NCBI GenBank assembly: GCA_022495005.1
Contig: JAGYXB010001332.1
Coordinates: 1-64,000, forward strand
Length of the DNA: 64,000 nt
Source of the DNA: Rhyacophila brunnea
Taxonomy: Eukaryota > Arthropoda > Insecta > Trichoptera > Rhyacophilidae
Direction: 5' to 3'
Shown: positions 45,042 to 56,217 of the stretch, one piece after another
Layout of the letters: every line of letters starts with the position of its first letter
Position numbering within the stretch: the first letter of the stretch is position 1
Notes under the pieces: generated by a model
What the model was told of the DNA's origin: nothing
Database searches by the model: none
Seen by the model: only the letters and a program-made list of their open reading frames with translations
Translations under genes and position numbers: made by a program

Positions 45042-45786
45042 TATCAAAACACGATGCCAATGCATTTTTTAAAAAAAATACTTTTAGCCATCTTTAAGTA
45101 GAATTGAATTCATTTTTAGTTAATTCTGTTTTGTATGAAAAGTTATTTCGATACTATTATTGGTTGGTAAGGGGTCCTAGCAACTAAATTATTAAATAAT
45201 ATATACGTGCGTTACTATGGAAATCAATATGAAATGACATTTCACTATTCAGTATTTCTATCAAGTAAGTACAATTTTTTTTGATCGTTCAAGCTAGTCA
45301 AGTCAAGTTTATATAATTCAACAGAAAATTTAAAAACGTTGTAGGTATATAAAAAGTTCTTTTTATCTTGTAATTATTATACTATTACCTGCTGATGTTT
45401 CGTAGCCCCATATTATGTGCGTGATGTGCATGGTCCGCATCGGGTAGGGACATGTCGCGTTGCGTGGTCCCAATATCATGTTCCCACCATTCTGCGTTGC
45501 TAACTTACTTCCCTACGTTTTTCTTTCCTGATCTAGCATAGGCAAAATTGGCATCTGGCACATAGCGTTAATATTTATTACAGATTCATAAACTAATCTG
45601 TATAACGGACGATAATTGAACCACAATGATGCCATATCGAATATCAATTCTACAGAGTTTATGGCACCGTACGATAGCAAACGGTGAAAGTCTCAAGCAA
45701 TTGATTAGGTACCGATGTTATTTATTGTTGTGGCACAGAAAAAAACGGTTATTATTAAAAAGTACGTGCATTTATTTGTCGTTGCA
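45042..45786. other. Intronic sequence, no element recognised
   Basis: Nothing supported. Confidence 0.4.
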
Positions 45787-46365
45787 TTAAGGCTATACCT
45801 CAGTTGAGGCATGGTCTAAAAAGATCGTGGCTAGGTGATGCGCGGATTGCGGGTCGCGAGTGCAAATGACGCATGCCGAATGAAATAATATAATTTGTCA
45901 TATAAATCCAACATGCGTCCATTTAATGTTCTGTTTATTGTAAAAAAAAAAATTCTTAACTTTCTTCTGCACTACGGTGCATGGTTGCAGTATCAGTCCC
46001 GTGCGGCTCCGTCTAGGGACGGAATGAGCACTTAAAATAACTTTTTTCAGACACGTTTAAAGCGTCATAGAAAGCGGCCGTGCATATCCACGGCTGTGCA
46101 TATATGACGGGTGGTGGTGGGAACTTTAACTTTGTTCTATTAGTAACAATAATAATATATTCATTGACATGTTTTATTTTTCAAGTGAATGGGTAACGTT
46201 TTTAGTCATCTTTACACGATTTAAGAATTAATACCCCCGTCGCCATCACGAGGCGAATTGACGTGTTCCCAACTCGACGTTCGCTCTCCGAATGCCAGCA
46301 AGTCCAAAATTTCATCGCGCCTATAGTTGCAAATTATTTGCCGTTTCACTGATGTATCGTCTTAA
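45787..46365 (-). mobile_element. TTAA MITE, copy D, with a 194-bp insertion
   Basis: TTAA-GGCTATACCTCAGTTGAG at 45787 to ACTGATGTATCGTC-TTAA at 46365, inverted relative to copies A and B. The stretch 45941-46134 is absent from the other copies: it begins TA11 and contains a GC-richer GTGCGGCTCCGTCTAGGGAC block and CCGTGCATATCCACGG. It interrupts TTTATTG/TTCTATTAG and may be a SINE-like insert. Confidence 0.65.
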
Positions 46366-47735
46366 GCAAATTTACTGCAGCGTTTACGAGATTAATTTTA
46401 ATTCGCAACTTAAAACGTTATCAACTATCAGCATTCGAATTGTGGCATTTTATTGTTGTTTGACTTTTAAGCCTAAATTATGACATTGTCAAATTTAAGA
46501 CATTTATTCATTTATTATTGTGGTTTTACCGCATTAAATTTAACGTGAGCATAATTTACTATCTACTTCTATTTGCGATTCGCTTCCTTGTTGCGTTAAA
46601 TGCGCAAATGAATAATAAAATTATTATGTTTTCAGACACTTCGTCATAATTATTATTATATGGTAGGTAGGTACCTACACGTAATGGAATTGATGTCATT
46701 TGGCAATATTTTGGAATTTTTGTGTTGGTGTTGCGAACAATGCAATTGTGACACTTTTCGATATTGCCAGTGGCAATGTCATGCGACCCAGTGTGTCGCG
46801 GATTTTTAAAGTAAAGAAAATAATATGTATCAAGGTCACTAAATTTGACGGTACCGTCAATCGCAAAAGTAACTAAATCGTACCACATTGGATCTTTATC
46901 GTGTCCTTATTCCTTCAATACCTTTAAGAAAAATTCGTTTTTCAGCTACACCTACATGCACAAAAAAAATTACATGTTGTTAGTTCCTACCTGCATAAGA
47001 ACGACTTTAGTATGATACTGTGAGCGAAAGGACAAGGGAGATAAGTTGTAAAATTGACAGAATGAGTTGAGTGTACCTATGCCAAATTATCGAATCGACA
47101 CCTCTCAATTACTTAACTAAATTCCACACAATTACAAACATACAAAATTGACGAAAGTAGAGTTTGTAATCAAGATTTCTCGAAAAAGTATGATGAAGGT
47201 TGATTCTCGATTCGCGACTTTTTTTACCAGAAATATATGATTGATTCGGAACTCCAGATTGAATTTGACTGACGATAGATATGAAGAACTAAACGATAAA
47301 TAATACAGTTTGGTTTCGGACGGATTTCTTTCCAAGAGCTAAAAACCGTCATGACATACCTCAGGTTCTCGATAAACCAATAAACGAATCCGAATTCTTG
47401 AGGATCAAAGTATGTAGGTATATTCTTGCATTCGAGAATCGGAATAGTTGAGCTCACAAGAAAAGAAACACAAGCTCTAATCCAGGGGACACAAAATTAA
47501 TGGAAACTGGCTAACCCTGCTGAGTGTGGTTTTAATAATGGACAACTTTGTATGTTTGAAATTTACTAATTTCCCATCGTTGATTTGACTCACCATTTTT
47601 CTCATTCGCAAAGGGCTTCATTGCTATTAATTCGGCATATTTAACTCATTAAAAATATACTTGTCTCTCTCTTGTATAAAGATTTTTCATATTGTGCTTT
47701 AGGTTATTATTTATTCAGTGAGGAACATGCTAATG
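46366..47735. other. Intronic sequence, no element recognised
   Basis: AT-rich; several chance frames under 110 codons, none with recognisable similarity. Confidence 0.4.
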
Positions 47736-48322
47736 CAGGGGGGGGCAAACTGCGGCCCGCCGGGTATTTTTTTGCGGCCCGCCATCATTAATTGCACTTC
47801 TGATTACGAATAACTTTTTTATAATTTTTTAAGAAATATTGACAATAAATTAAAATTTGAAGAATTTGTTGTTTCGTAAATGTGTTATCTCAGTAGGTAC
47901 GTCTTCCTTGCGTCTCGTCTCACACTATGTAACCAATATTTTCGACGTTGAACTTCGTGACATATTTAAATACTTTTAACTTAAAGATTATGCAAGAAAA
48001 ATGTTCGTTATTTTTGGATCAACCTATATATGTGAACAAACATTTTCGATCATGAACCTCAATAAAAATTCTTTACGATCAAATATCTCCGATGCCCATT
48101 TACAAGCCGTTTTGAGAATATCAACTACAAAATTAACACCTGAATTTAAAAAATGTTAAAAAAAAACAGTTTCGTTCTTCTAATTAATTTTTTTGTAATG
48201 TTTATTTTTCGTGATAATAAATAGTGTATACCTATCTAAAAATGTTATTTTACTTGCGGCCCGCCACTCATTTTGAATTCTTGAATTTGGCCCTCCATCC
48301 AAAAAGTTTGCCCCCCCCCCTG
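47736..48322 (+). mobile_element. hAT element, internally deleted (587 bp)
   Basis: CAGGGGGGGGCAAACTGCGG at 47736 and inverse AGTTTGCCCCCCCCCC-TG ending 48322. A perfect 8-bp target duplication TGCTAATG flanks it (47728-47735, 48323-48330). GCGGCCCGCC repeats are present at both ends. Confidence 0.85.
48001..48159 (+). pseudogene. hAT transposase C-terminal fragment
   Basis: The frame reads FGSTYICEQTFSIMNLNKNS, LRSNISDAHLQAVLRISTTK and LTPEFKKC-stop (TAA 48157-48159). This matches the FGSTYLCE-x-x-F-S...L-R-I-x-T-x-x-L-x-P dimerisation tail of hAT transposases of the GTF2IRD2/ZMYM-like type. Upstream coding is lost. Confidence 0.82.
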
Positions 48323-48330
48323 TGCTAATG

Positions 48331-49743
48331 TATCAATTCACAGGTCTATTTAAGCAATTTGCTTGCTTAACTACTATTGTCCCAAACGAATTTAGTTGTG
48401 TCACATAATTCGATTGGTCCAGCACTTTACTCTGTTGATGTCAGCAGTGTTCATATGTATTACAATTAATTATAGCGTAGTTTATCGTTGTCAGAGCTAT
48501 GAATAGAACCGGAATCGAACCGTGGAAACAAACCTTCGTAATTAATTTAAATAAAATATAAAACACTACCCAGTAGCCCAGTTATTATAATATTAGGGTT
48601 TTACGCGGGAGGAGGTAGATGACAACGTGAAGTGGGGACACTCCAATGATTAGGTATTCAAACTGTGAATGTGGCGTCGATGAAACTGCGGAATACCTGA
48701 TTGCATGTTCGCTCGTTGCATCCATCTGCACCATCGATAATATGACGCCGCCATCATGGTGAAGAAGGCGTGGTTGGGAAGAGAGTTTAGGTATCTCTCG
48801 CCCAACATATGTACTAAGGGAGACTTTGCATATTATTATGCATAGTGATAGCGACTGCGACTAGTGTCCAGTGATAACATACTAAAAACCAATATGTTAT
48901 GCTATACTTAGGCCGCCGTCTTGGAAAATCGACACTTGGACAAGATTTGATCAATGAAAATTCCATTTGGCTTTAATGTATTTCTGCGTTTCGCCGTTTC
49001 GGTGAAGTTTTCATACAAATTATAATATGTATACCTAACTTAAACAAAAATATTGGAAAAATAAATTAACTATAATATTTAGCAGACCTATTCTAACATA
49101 TCACTTAACATCCAATAAGAGCTAATTGTGATTAATATATCACATTTATCATTTTACATATTCAGCGCATCCATTCTATACACAAGGCTGCTATCGGTGA
49201 CTATCGAGGGTAGTTTATCATATTCATGTATTGGAGTATTATAATTGTTGCCACGGCCGCCGTCTTAATTTATAGTTCCCCGCGAGCTGTGAAATATCGA
49301 GTGGGTAGTAGCAGCTCGTAGTAACATAATATTCGTTTTACTGCAATTACATTTTGTGCTGCAATCGCAATCGCATGACAAAAAAACTGTAGGTTATCTT
49401 GATATGTCTGATGTGTCAATACAAAATTATTGGGTTCGGGTGCATCCGTCAGGACGAACATACCCGAATTTGTCTACCAACCTAAATTTTCGCCGTATTA
49501 CGAATTTATCGACTATTGGGCATGCGCATGGAATGCCTTCCGTGTTAATTTGGACCAATGAAAATAACGGAAACGTGCTAAAGTTATAACTGTTAAGAAT
49601 AGACCCACAGAAGTAGTTTTGTACTAAAATCCGACTAGGATATAATATTATACAGTTGTAGAAAATTATGAGTGTCATATTTTAATATGTTTTACCAGGA
49701 TGTCATCAATACGGAAATATATAATGATATTTTTTTCTTGCAG
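48331..49743. other. Intron 1 end, no element recognised
   Basis: CCGCCGTCTT occurs twice (48903, 49260). Polypyrimidine tract TTTTTTTCTTGCAG closes the intron. Confidence 0.4.
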
Positions 49744-49923
49744 AGAGGGCCCAAGAATCCTGCTTCTGGTGAGGGATCCGCGAGGGGCGCTGCAGTCCCG
49801 CCGCCACCGGGCGTGGTGCCCGGGAATGCCCGACTGCGACCGGCCCGCTCTGCTCTGCGCGGACATGGTCGCCGATTATGTGGCCGCTATCAGAATGGCA
49901 GCATTGCATCCAAAAAGATTTAG
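49744..49923 (+). CDS. Carbohydrate 6-O-sulfotransferase, coding exon 2 (residues 259-319)
   Basis: Acceptor TTCTTGCAG|A; the first base completes the split Ile codon from exon 1. Encodes EGPRILLLVRDPRGALQSR (residues 260 onward): V-R-D-P-R-G at 268-273 is the 3'-phosphate-binding loop for PAPS, with R269 and the downstream S277 expected to contact the nucleotide. Paired cysteines in RAWCPGMPDC and PALLCADM are conserved in the family. The exon is markedly GC-rich against its flanks. The donor is AG|GTAACA, phase 2, splitting an Arg codon. No stop or frameshift. Confidence 0.93.
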   Translation, partial: RGPKNPASGEGSARGAAVPPPPGVVPGNARLRPARSALRGHGRRLCGRYQNGSIASKKI

Positions 49924-50029
49924 GTAACACACTGGTACCTACCTATAATTGTTTCCCTCAGAGGGGTATCATTACTAGCTATCATGTCTTGATATCATAT
50001 CCGTTTTGGCTTAAGGAATCTATACCCGA

Positions 50030-50100
50030 ACCACATAGAAATGTAGGCATAAGAAGACTGGATGCTTTCAAGTTGTGGATGATAACAATTCATTGGGGCA
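50030..50100 (+). pseudogene. Possible LINE RT scrap
   Basis: NVGIRRLDAFKLWMI resembles the [RK]-[RK]-[LI]-x-A-F-E-x-W segment following the YLG region in LINE reverse transcriptases. Only about 15 residues match. Confidence 0.3.
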
Positions 50101-51639
50101 TTGCCGACTCAAGTAGTAAGCCGATACATTCACAACGACTGGTCCACTTTTTCCGCCCCTCCCATTGTTGTCTAAGGATGACCTGTCATTGCCTGTCATT
50201 TTTCTATAGAGTGCTCATACTGACGCGTCTGTCGTGTTCACACAGGGAATGGTTTGATTTGAATAGATAAGTTACATGATAAATAATACACTATCATTAA
50301 CACACCTTCTACAAATGTAATGCATAGATCAGTGCTACATATTTTTTGGAAATCGATATTACCACCGGTTTTTGTGTGAAGGACTAGTCTGACCTTGACA
50401 GCTGATGAATAACAGGAATGTATACTATTTATAATTTATTAATATATTTGATTTGAAATTCTTTTATAATTCAATTTGAAACGAGAAAGGGCGAATCAAT
50501 ATGTCAAGCAATCTGTATCTGATTTTGATAGCTGAACAGTGGACCACTCGTTGCTTGTGCAAAAAGATATGTTCAGGCTTTATTAATCCAAAGATGGCGC
50601 TGATTGGGGTCATCACCAATGAGGTTTTAAGAGGAGCTAATAAGCCAAGAGAACTTATAGATACCATTCAGTGACGGTCAGTGGTGGTAGGCTGGTCATG
50701 CGTCGCTTGGGGGCGGGAAATTATAGTAATAATATAAATATTACCACTGAGTGGATTTCGTAAAATTTGATAATATATAGGTATAAGTACATACTTACTA
50801 CAAAAAAATAATTTTAAAAATGAGGTGAATAACAACTTATTCAGTGATGATCTTCTTTGGCAAGTTAGAAGTATAATTATTGTATTCACAAGCAAATATA
50901 TCCCTCTCATGCACAGTCTCATCTCAAGTCAATATAATATCTATTGACGTGTAGGGAATCTCCCGAACACCCTATTGTTTATACTTACGCGCAGACATGC
51001 AGTAGACATAAAAAATATCTGCAATTTTATGCAGCATTACAAGGGTTTTTCCGCTCAGTATACCCACTTCCTGTTGCAGAAATTAATCTACATCCTTACA
51101 TTGAGATAAACTTTAAATTAATATGGAATTATTTGATAATTTAACATTATCATAATTTTCAGGACTAAGTATTTTTTATCTATGATTTAAATAGAAGTGC
51201 ATACACTTTTAGCTAAATTCACATAGATTTGATGCATACACATTTTCTGACAGTTCAAAGCATTCGGAGTCATTCATTGGCTGGTGTATTGGTAGTAAAT
51301 GGTATGCAGCCAATCAGGTATCGACTGATTAGTATGGAGTGGTTTTCAGCCAATGAGATTTTATATCGGTTTGTCCTAACTAATGGCCGGCAATATACGA
51401 TTCCCGTTTCTAAGAACGTCTCCATTAGCGCAGCACCATGTGGTTTTTCCATGTTTTGTAATTATTTTAGTGCATCCTAGAAATCTACCATTGTGACAGA
51501 GTCTTCTTTTCCCCTCCGGCTTCCCGAATGTCAGTTTATTTATCATGCGTGACTTATCCGTCTTATGCGCATTATCAAGTCATCTAAAGTTGCCCAATTT
51601 GATGGACTTTACGATGTAGAAAGTGTACCCATCGTTATC

Positions 51640-51960
51640 GTACCTCCATCTCAATTGTATCATTGATGGCTTCCAAGATACCGTGCAGCACACCCACACT
51701 GCCCAAACGAGTCCAACACACCAACCCGTAGGTCATTATTGGTCAGATCAGAATCTTGTTCATCTGAATTTTTGTTTGATGAGCGAGTATGCACCCATAC
51801 TTTAGCTGATTTTGTAGACAAAAGTAGAATCCATTCGCTGCTTGCTATAACTCTCCATTTTATTTCCTCACCAATGATATTCTTGTTGGTTACCATTGAA
51901 CCAAGGTAAACAACACACTCGAAGAGGTATTTGTTGATTTGGAGATCTTGGGGATTATTT
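51640..51960 (-). pseudogene. LINE reverse-transcriptase fragment
   Basis: The minus strand encodes NKYLFECVVYLGSMVTNKNI followed by IGEEIKWRVIASSEWILLLS. This is the F-x-Y-L-G-S-x-V-T...I-x-x-E-I-x-x-R-I-x-x-A segment of a non-LTR reverse transcriptase thumb. Downstream residues (NDLRVGVLDSFGQCG) match only loosely the L-x-x-x-V-L-x-T-L-x-Y-G region. Confidence 0.6.
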
Positions 51961-52082
51961 ACTTAGTTGATCAGAATGTAACATCCACTTGATGCTCATG
52001 CTTGGGAGCAAACATAAAATATAATTTACATTTTTTCATAGCACTTGGACATCACAATAATATGTTAAAGTAGTAGTATTCT

Positions 52083-52185
52083 TTTTTTTTTTTTTTTTTA
52101 TAAATATGTTTCATAATAATTATGATGTGGATGTCTTAAATTTATAATTCATTTCATGGTTAAATAAATAAATTTTAATTTGAAA
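52083..52185 (+). repeat. Poly(T) and LINE 3' tail, copy 3
   Basis: T-rich run followed by GATGTGGATGTCTTAAATTT ... TTAAATAAATAAATTTTAAT, matching the tails at 13985 and 36465. Confidence 0.4.
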
Positions 52186-52275
52186 ATCACTCATCGCGAT
52201 TCAAAAATGATATTAGAAAAAGAAGGCAAAATTTAAATATTATGAAATGATAAATTTTTTGTGTAATTGTTTCAG

Positions 52276-52492
52276 GGTGTTGAGATATGAGGATCTATCC
52301 CTGGACCCTTACAAGACGGTATCGTCACTCCTCGAATTCTTCGGCCTGGACTTCCATCCGAAGGTTCGCGAGTTTCTAGACACGCACACCAAGTTGGACC
52401 TCGGCGGAGTCAGCTCAACGTTTCGAAATTCCAAGAGCGCACCGTTCCATTGGACGAAGGATCTGGACTTTGATGACGTGTGGGCCATTCAG
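52276..52492 (+). CDS. Carbohydrate 6-O-sulfotransferase, coding exon 3 (residues 319-391)
   Basis: Acceptor TTGTTTCAG|G completes Arg319. Encodes VLRYEDLSLDPYKTVSSLLE: the R-Y-E-D-L motif (322-326) is conserved across carbohydrate sulfotransferases. FFGLDFHPKVREFLDTHT and STFRNSKSAPFHWTKDLDFD follow; the region around S/T-x-R-x-S lies near the PAPS 3'-phosphate in related structures. Donor CAG|GTTGGA, phase 0, is weaker than the other two but is supported by the continuity of the family alignment into exon 4; reading through would stop seven codons later. Confidence 0.92.
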
Positions 52493-53130
52493 GTTGGATA
52501 TAACAGGCGATAATATAATCTGAGCTATCTCAGTAAGGAAATTGTATTCATTGTGAAAGCATATACGCTTTTTTGGGTGTAGTCAGTTAGTAGAGACATG
52601 CCACGAATTCCTTCATTGTTTTCCTATAAAAAAATATGTAGAGAGATTATAATATACGAGGTTAAATGAAATGAATATTCTTATACAAAGTAAAGCAATA
52701 TAAACCTCGAGAGTAAGAATTCTACAGAGAAAGGATATTGTCCCTCTATATGCGTTTCGGTGAGTATTAATAGTATGATTAAATGACTTCGGATATCATT
52801 CATAGTAGTACCTCAACTATCTGAACTAATTATAATTAACATGACAGTATTGCAGATAACGATTTAATCGAATTGTCGAAACAATAATCATAAACATATT
52901 TTACATCCTGAATAGCTTTTATAAACATAATATGCAACTGATGACATAGTGCAAACTGGATAATGGAGATCTGCATATTTTAGAATCTACTTGCTATATC
53001 AAAGCATTATACCATCTTTGTTTTTCTCAGCTCAATCTCCTATACGGCACAGCTAACCATGTTTATAAATCAATCATTTTGTTAATAATAATCGATATTT
53101 ATTTTATTTTTACCCAAAAAGATAATGTTT

Positions 53131-54525
53131 AAGGGGGGACATGCTCGTCGAAGGTCAAAATTGAGTTTTTATTGTATTTTCAAACCATTATCCTGGACAC
53201 TCCTTAAACGTTGTAGATAATCTATTTATATAATTTTGAAGCCTTATTATCCTTTATAGTTATTTTAAACATTTGATGACTGCATACAGTATTTTTGTTA
53301 CATAAAATAGTATTCTTTGAAACCTATCGCTCTAATGTTTTAGAATATAGTCATATTTCGGTACATAACTGTGCAGTGGTGTTAAGATTTTTTACATTTA
53401 TTAATTTTTAAAAGCATTTATAAAACCATTAGCATAATTTATTACGAGATAATTTTTTGTAAAATATTCACGATAAAAAATTATATTGATAATCTCTGTG
53501 ATCCCAAATTTGACAAGAATTAGGCATTTTATTATTAAAAAAATCGGCAAGATTAACACATTTGAAGATGATTCTAAAGATATTTATTATAAGCTATGTC
53601 CTTGACTATTCAAGTGTGATAAACATCTTATGAATAATGATTGCTTTATAATAATTATTGACCTAAGAATAAGGTAGTGTTTTTTTGAAATACGCCATTT
53701 CTTTTGGCATTCCCCAGTGGTTAAGCTACAACATACGGCCGTAACCATAAATTGACAAACTATAATTAAAGTAGGGAGTAAAATTATGTTAACGCGCGTT
53801 TTTGAACATGTACCTAACCGAATTTTTTTATTTTTTTTTTAAACGATACATGTTCAAACACGCGCGTCAATATCATTTTACTCCCTACTTCAATTATAGT
53901 TTGTCAATTTATGGCTACGGCCGTATGTTGTAGCTTAACCACTGGGAATGACAAAAGAAATGGCGTATTTCAAAAAAACACTACCTTATTCTTAGGTCAA
54001 TAATTATTATAAAGCAATCATTATTCATAAGATTTTATCACACTTGAATGGTCAAAGACATAGCTTATAATAAATATCTTTAGAATCATCTTCAAATGTG
54101 TTAATCTTGCCGATTTTTTGAATAATAAAATGCCTAATTCTTGTCAAATTTGGGATCACAGAGATTATCAATATAATTTTTTATCGTAAATATTTTACAA
54201 AAATTATCTCGTCATAAATTATACTAATGGTTTTATAAATGCGTTTAAAAATTAATAAATGTAAAAAATCTTAACACCACTGCACAGTTATGTACCGAAA
54301 TATGACTATATTCTAAAACATTAGAGCGAGAGGTTTCAAAGAATACTATTTTATGTAACAAAAATACTTTATGCAGTCATTAAATGTTTAAAATAACTAT
54401 AAAGGATAATATGGCTTCAAAATTATATAAATAGATTATCTACAACGTTTAAGGAGTGTCCAGGATAATGGTTTGAAAATACAATAAAAACTCAATTTTG
54501 ACCTTCGACGAGCATGTCCCCCCTT
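53131..54525. mobile_element. Long palindromic TTAA element, ~680-bp arms
   Basis: TTAA-GGGGGGACATGCTCGTCG at 53129 and the exact inverse CGACGAGCATGTCCCCCC-TTAA ending 54527. Arms 53131-53813 and 53847-54525 pair over their full length with roughly 95% identity by eye, around a T-rich loop of about 33 bp (53814-53846). TTAA on each side suggests piggyBac-like insertion. No coding sequence was recognised in the arms. A diverged single arm is at 30643-31140. If transcribed with intron 3, it would form a very long RNA hairpin. Confidence 0.88.
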
Positions 54526-54812
54526 AAGCAAAACACACTGCTGCACTACAGGTAACCCTCATTCGTCGTGACCCTGGCGAGTGCGAATTCGTTATATTCG
54601 ATTTTTCGATTGGTCGATTTTTAATAATATTTTTTCTGTCCCGCACTTATTTTGACATTTGCCACCTGTTAGGAATCATCATAATGATTATAATCACGCG
54701 CATATGATCAGATTACTTGACAGTTACACAAGGGAATAAGTAGGGAAACTAACTAATTAGTGAAGCTAACTTAATGTCCAACTCGAAAAGGATCCCCATT
54801 CCTGCTCTAACT

Positions 54813-54894
54813 CAGTGTTCTTCAACTGGTGGTCCACAAGAATTTATTGCCGGTCCGCGAAAGCTTTCACTATGCTTTCAACCGCAGTGGCGCA
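54813..54894. mobile_element. hAT-like left terminus interrupted by another hAT
   Basis: CAGTGTTCTTCAACTGGTGG with TCCACAAG...GCCGGTCCGCGAAAGC resembles the terminus class at 23139. The hAT at 54895 begins within it and no right end was found beyond 55621. Confidence 0.4.
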
Positions 54895-55621
54895 CTTAGG
54901 ATTTAATTTTGGGGGAGCCCAAGGAGGAGAATGTAAATTAGTCTCATAGGCTCTTTTTCTTCTTCACAGCCTAATATCTCGTTTATCGGTCTTTTGTCTA
55001 TTGCACTCGGTGTACCTCCCTCGGGGTAGGCTATTTGGCGGGCCCCCTACCTACCGCTAAGATTAAAGGCAGTGTGAAACACTAAATTAACGTTTTTCAA
55101 ATTGTGTTTTAGTTCAAATTAAGGGTACTTACACAGTGAATTATTGGCGATTTTTAATACATCTACTTTAATAATAAAGCTGTCGAGTATCGACACATAA
55201 TAATCAAAAAATATATTGCACAATTATATCATTGAAAATGTTCATGGCCATGAGGTATAATAGCGCCGCAGACGACTTTTTTACTATTAAAGCTGATGAT
55301 GCTTAAAGATAATGTGTGTTTATCTCACTTATCTGGTCAACCCGACACGAATTCAAGTGGACACGGAGAATTTTTTGACAGTTCCATTAGGGATTGAGTT
55401 TCTAAAAAAACCCGACATTAGTGTTTCGAAATTTTTGTGTTGGAAATTAAAATCTAAGAAATTTTTCTAAAAAGGGTGCTGGAGAATTTTTGCCGTGTTT
55501 TTATTTGTCTAAGCCCAAAGGTATAGTTTATTGGCTTTCAATTTCAATGTTTACAATTCTGATAATTTTCATGTTTGGGGGGTGCCAGGGCCCCTTGCCC
55601 TCCCCCCTGGGTACGCCACTG
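54895..55621 (+). mobile_element. Composite hAT element (CAGTGGCG family), 727 bp
   Basis: CAGTGGCGCACTTAGGATTT at 54895, inverse CCTGGGTACGCCACTG ending 55621. Flanks TTCAACCG and TTCAACCA, a 7/8 target duplication. Internally, 55010-55350 is a copy of the CATGG-MITE sequence (GCGGGCCCCCTACCTACCGC ... GTTTATCTCACTTATCTGGT). Confidence 0.75.
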
Positions 55622-56109
55622 TTCAACCAACTATACTGCAAAACGCTTCGAGGAATTTCCACTTGATGAAATGCTGACCGCTGAATCAGCGTTGCCATGT
55701 CTACTGAAAATTCAATAATCTAGTGATATCTTTGCCAATAATATTGAATTTTTGATTTTTTTTTGAAATTTGTAGGTTAACTTATGATTACCACGTATAT
55801 CAAATTTGCTTAAAAAGAAGCAGCAGCAGATGTCGCACTCACCAAAAATTGTAATTTTAACATAAGATTAATTAACACATTAAATTCTATCTACATTCGT
55901 TTTTATTTCTGGCTGATACCAGAATATTTCTATTATGTTCGCTAGGCGTATCTTTCCTAACTCATATCTTTCTCACTAAGCGTTTCCAAAAACCCTCTGT
56001 CGTACTCATAGAGTAGATTTTTCCAGACCTCGATCTAAACAACTCTAAACCAGTAAAATTCCACGGTGAAAGTTTAGTGTTTGAACATTTTCCATTGTGT
56101 AATTTCCAG
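55622..56109. other. End of intron 3
   Basis: No element recognised; CATTGTGTAATTTCCAG provides the acceptor. Confidence 0.4.
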
Positions 56110-56217
56110 AATGAATGCACTGAAGCCATGTCCCACTGGGGCTACAAGCCGGCCCACAACAGGTCACACCTGCTGAACAAGGAGTTCAACCCCCTCGGAG
56201 AATACAGCATCGCGTGA
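56110..56217 (+). CDS. Carbohydrate 6-O-sulfotransferase, coding exon 4 (residues 392-426) and stop
   Basis: Acceptor TTTCCAG|AATGAA, phase 0. Encodes NECTEAMSHWGYKPAHNRSH then LLNKEFNPLGEYSIA and TGA (56215-56217). The C-x-E/A-M-x-x-x-G-Y-x-P tail is the standard C-terminus of the CHST1/3/5 group. N408 (NRS) is a possible glycosylation site. Joined with exons 1-3 the protein is 426 residues, within the usual range of about 380-480. GC-rich like exon 2. A polyadenylation site could not be assigned: the first plausible AATAAA-type signals downstream are distant. Confidence 0.92.
   Translation, partial: NECTEAMSHWGYKPAHNRSHLLNKEFNPLGEYSIA

Larger units (their letters stand above)
7380..49743 (+). 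other. Intron 1 of the sulfotransferase gene (42,364 bp)
   Basis: Bounded by GT-AAGT at 7380 and TTTCTTGCAG at 49743. Phase is 2 on both sides and joining restores ATA (Ile) followed by EGPRILLLVRDPRG, continuous with the family alignment. The intron carries two thirds of the window's transposable elements, listed separately. No nested host gene was recognised within it. Confidence 0.85.
49924..52275 (+). other. Intron 2 (2,352 bp)
   Basis: GTAACA at 49924, TTGTTTCAG at 52275, phase 2. Contains decayed LINE pieces near 50030-50100 (IRRLDAFKLWM-like) and 51640-51960, and a T18 run near 52083-52100. Confidence 0.85.
52493..56109 (+). other. Intron 3 (3,617 bp)
   Basis: GTTGGA at 52493, TTTCCAG at 56109, phase 0. 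More than a third is the long palindrome at 53131-54525; a composite hAT follows at 54895-55621. Confidence 0.82.

Noticed and set aside
54550..54660. ACAGGTAACCCTCATTCGTC resembling a pogo/Tigger terminus
   Set aside because: No inverted partner or TA-bounded element could be defined.
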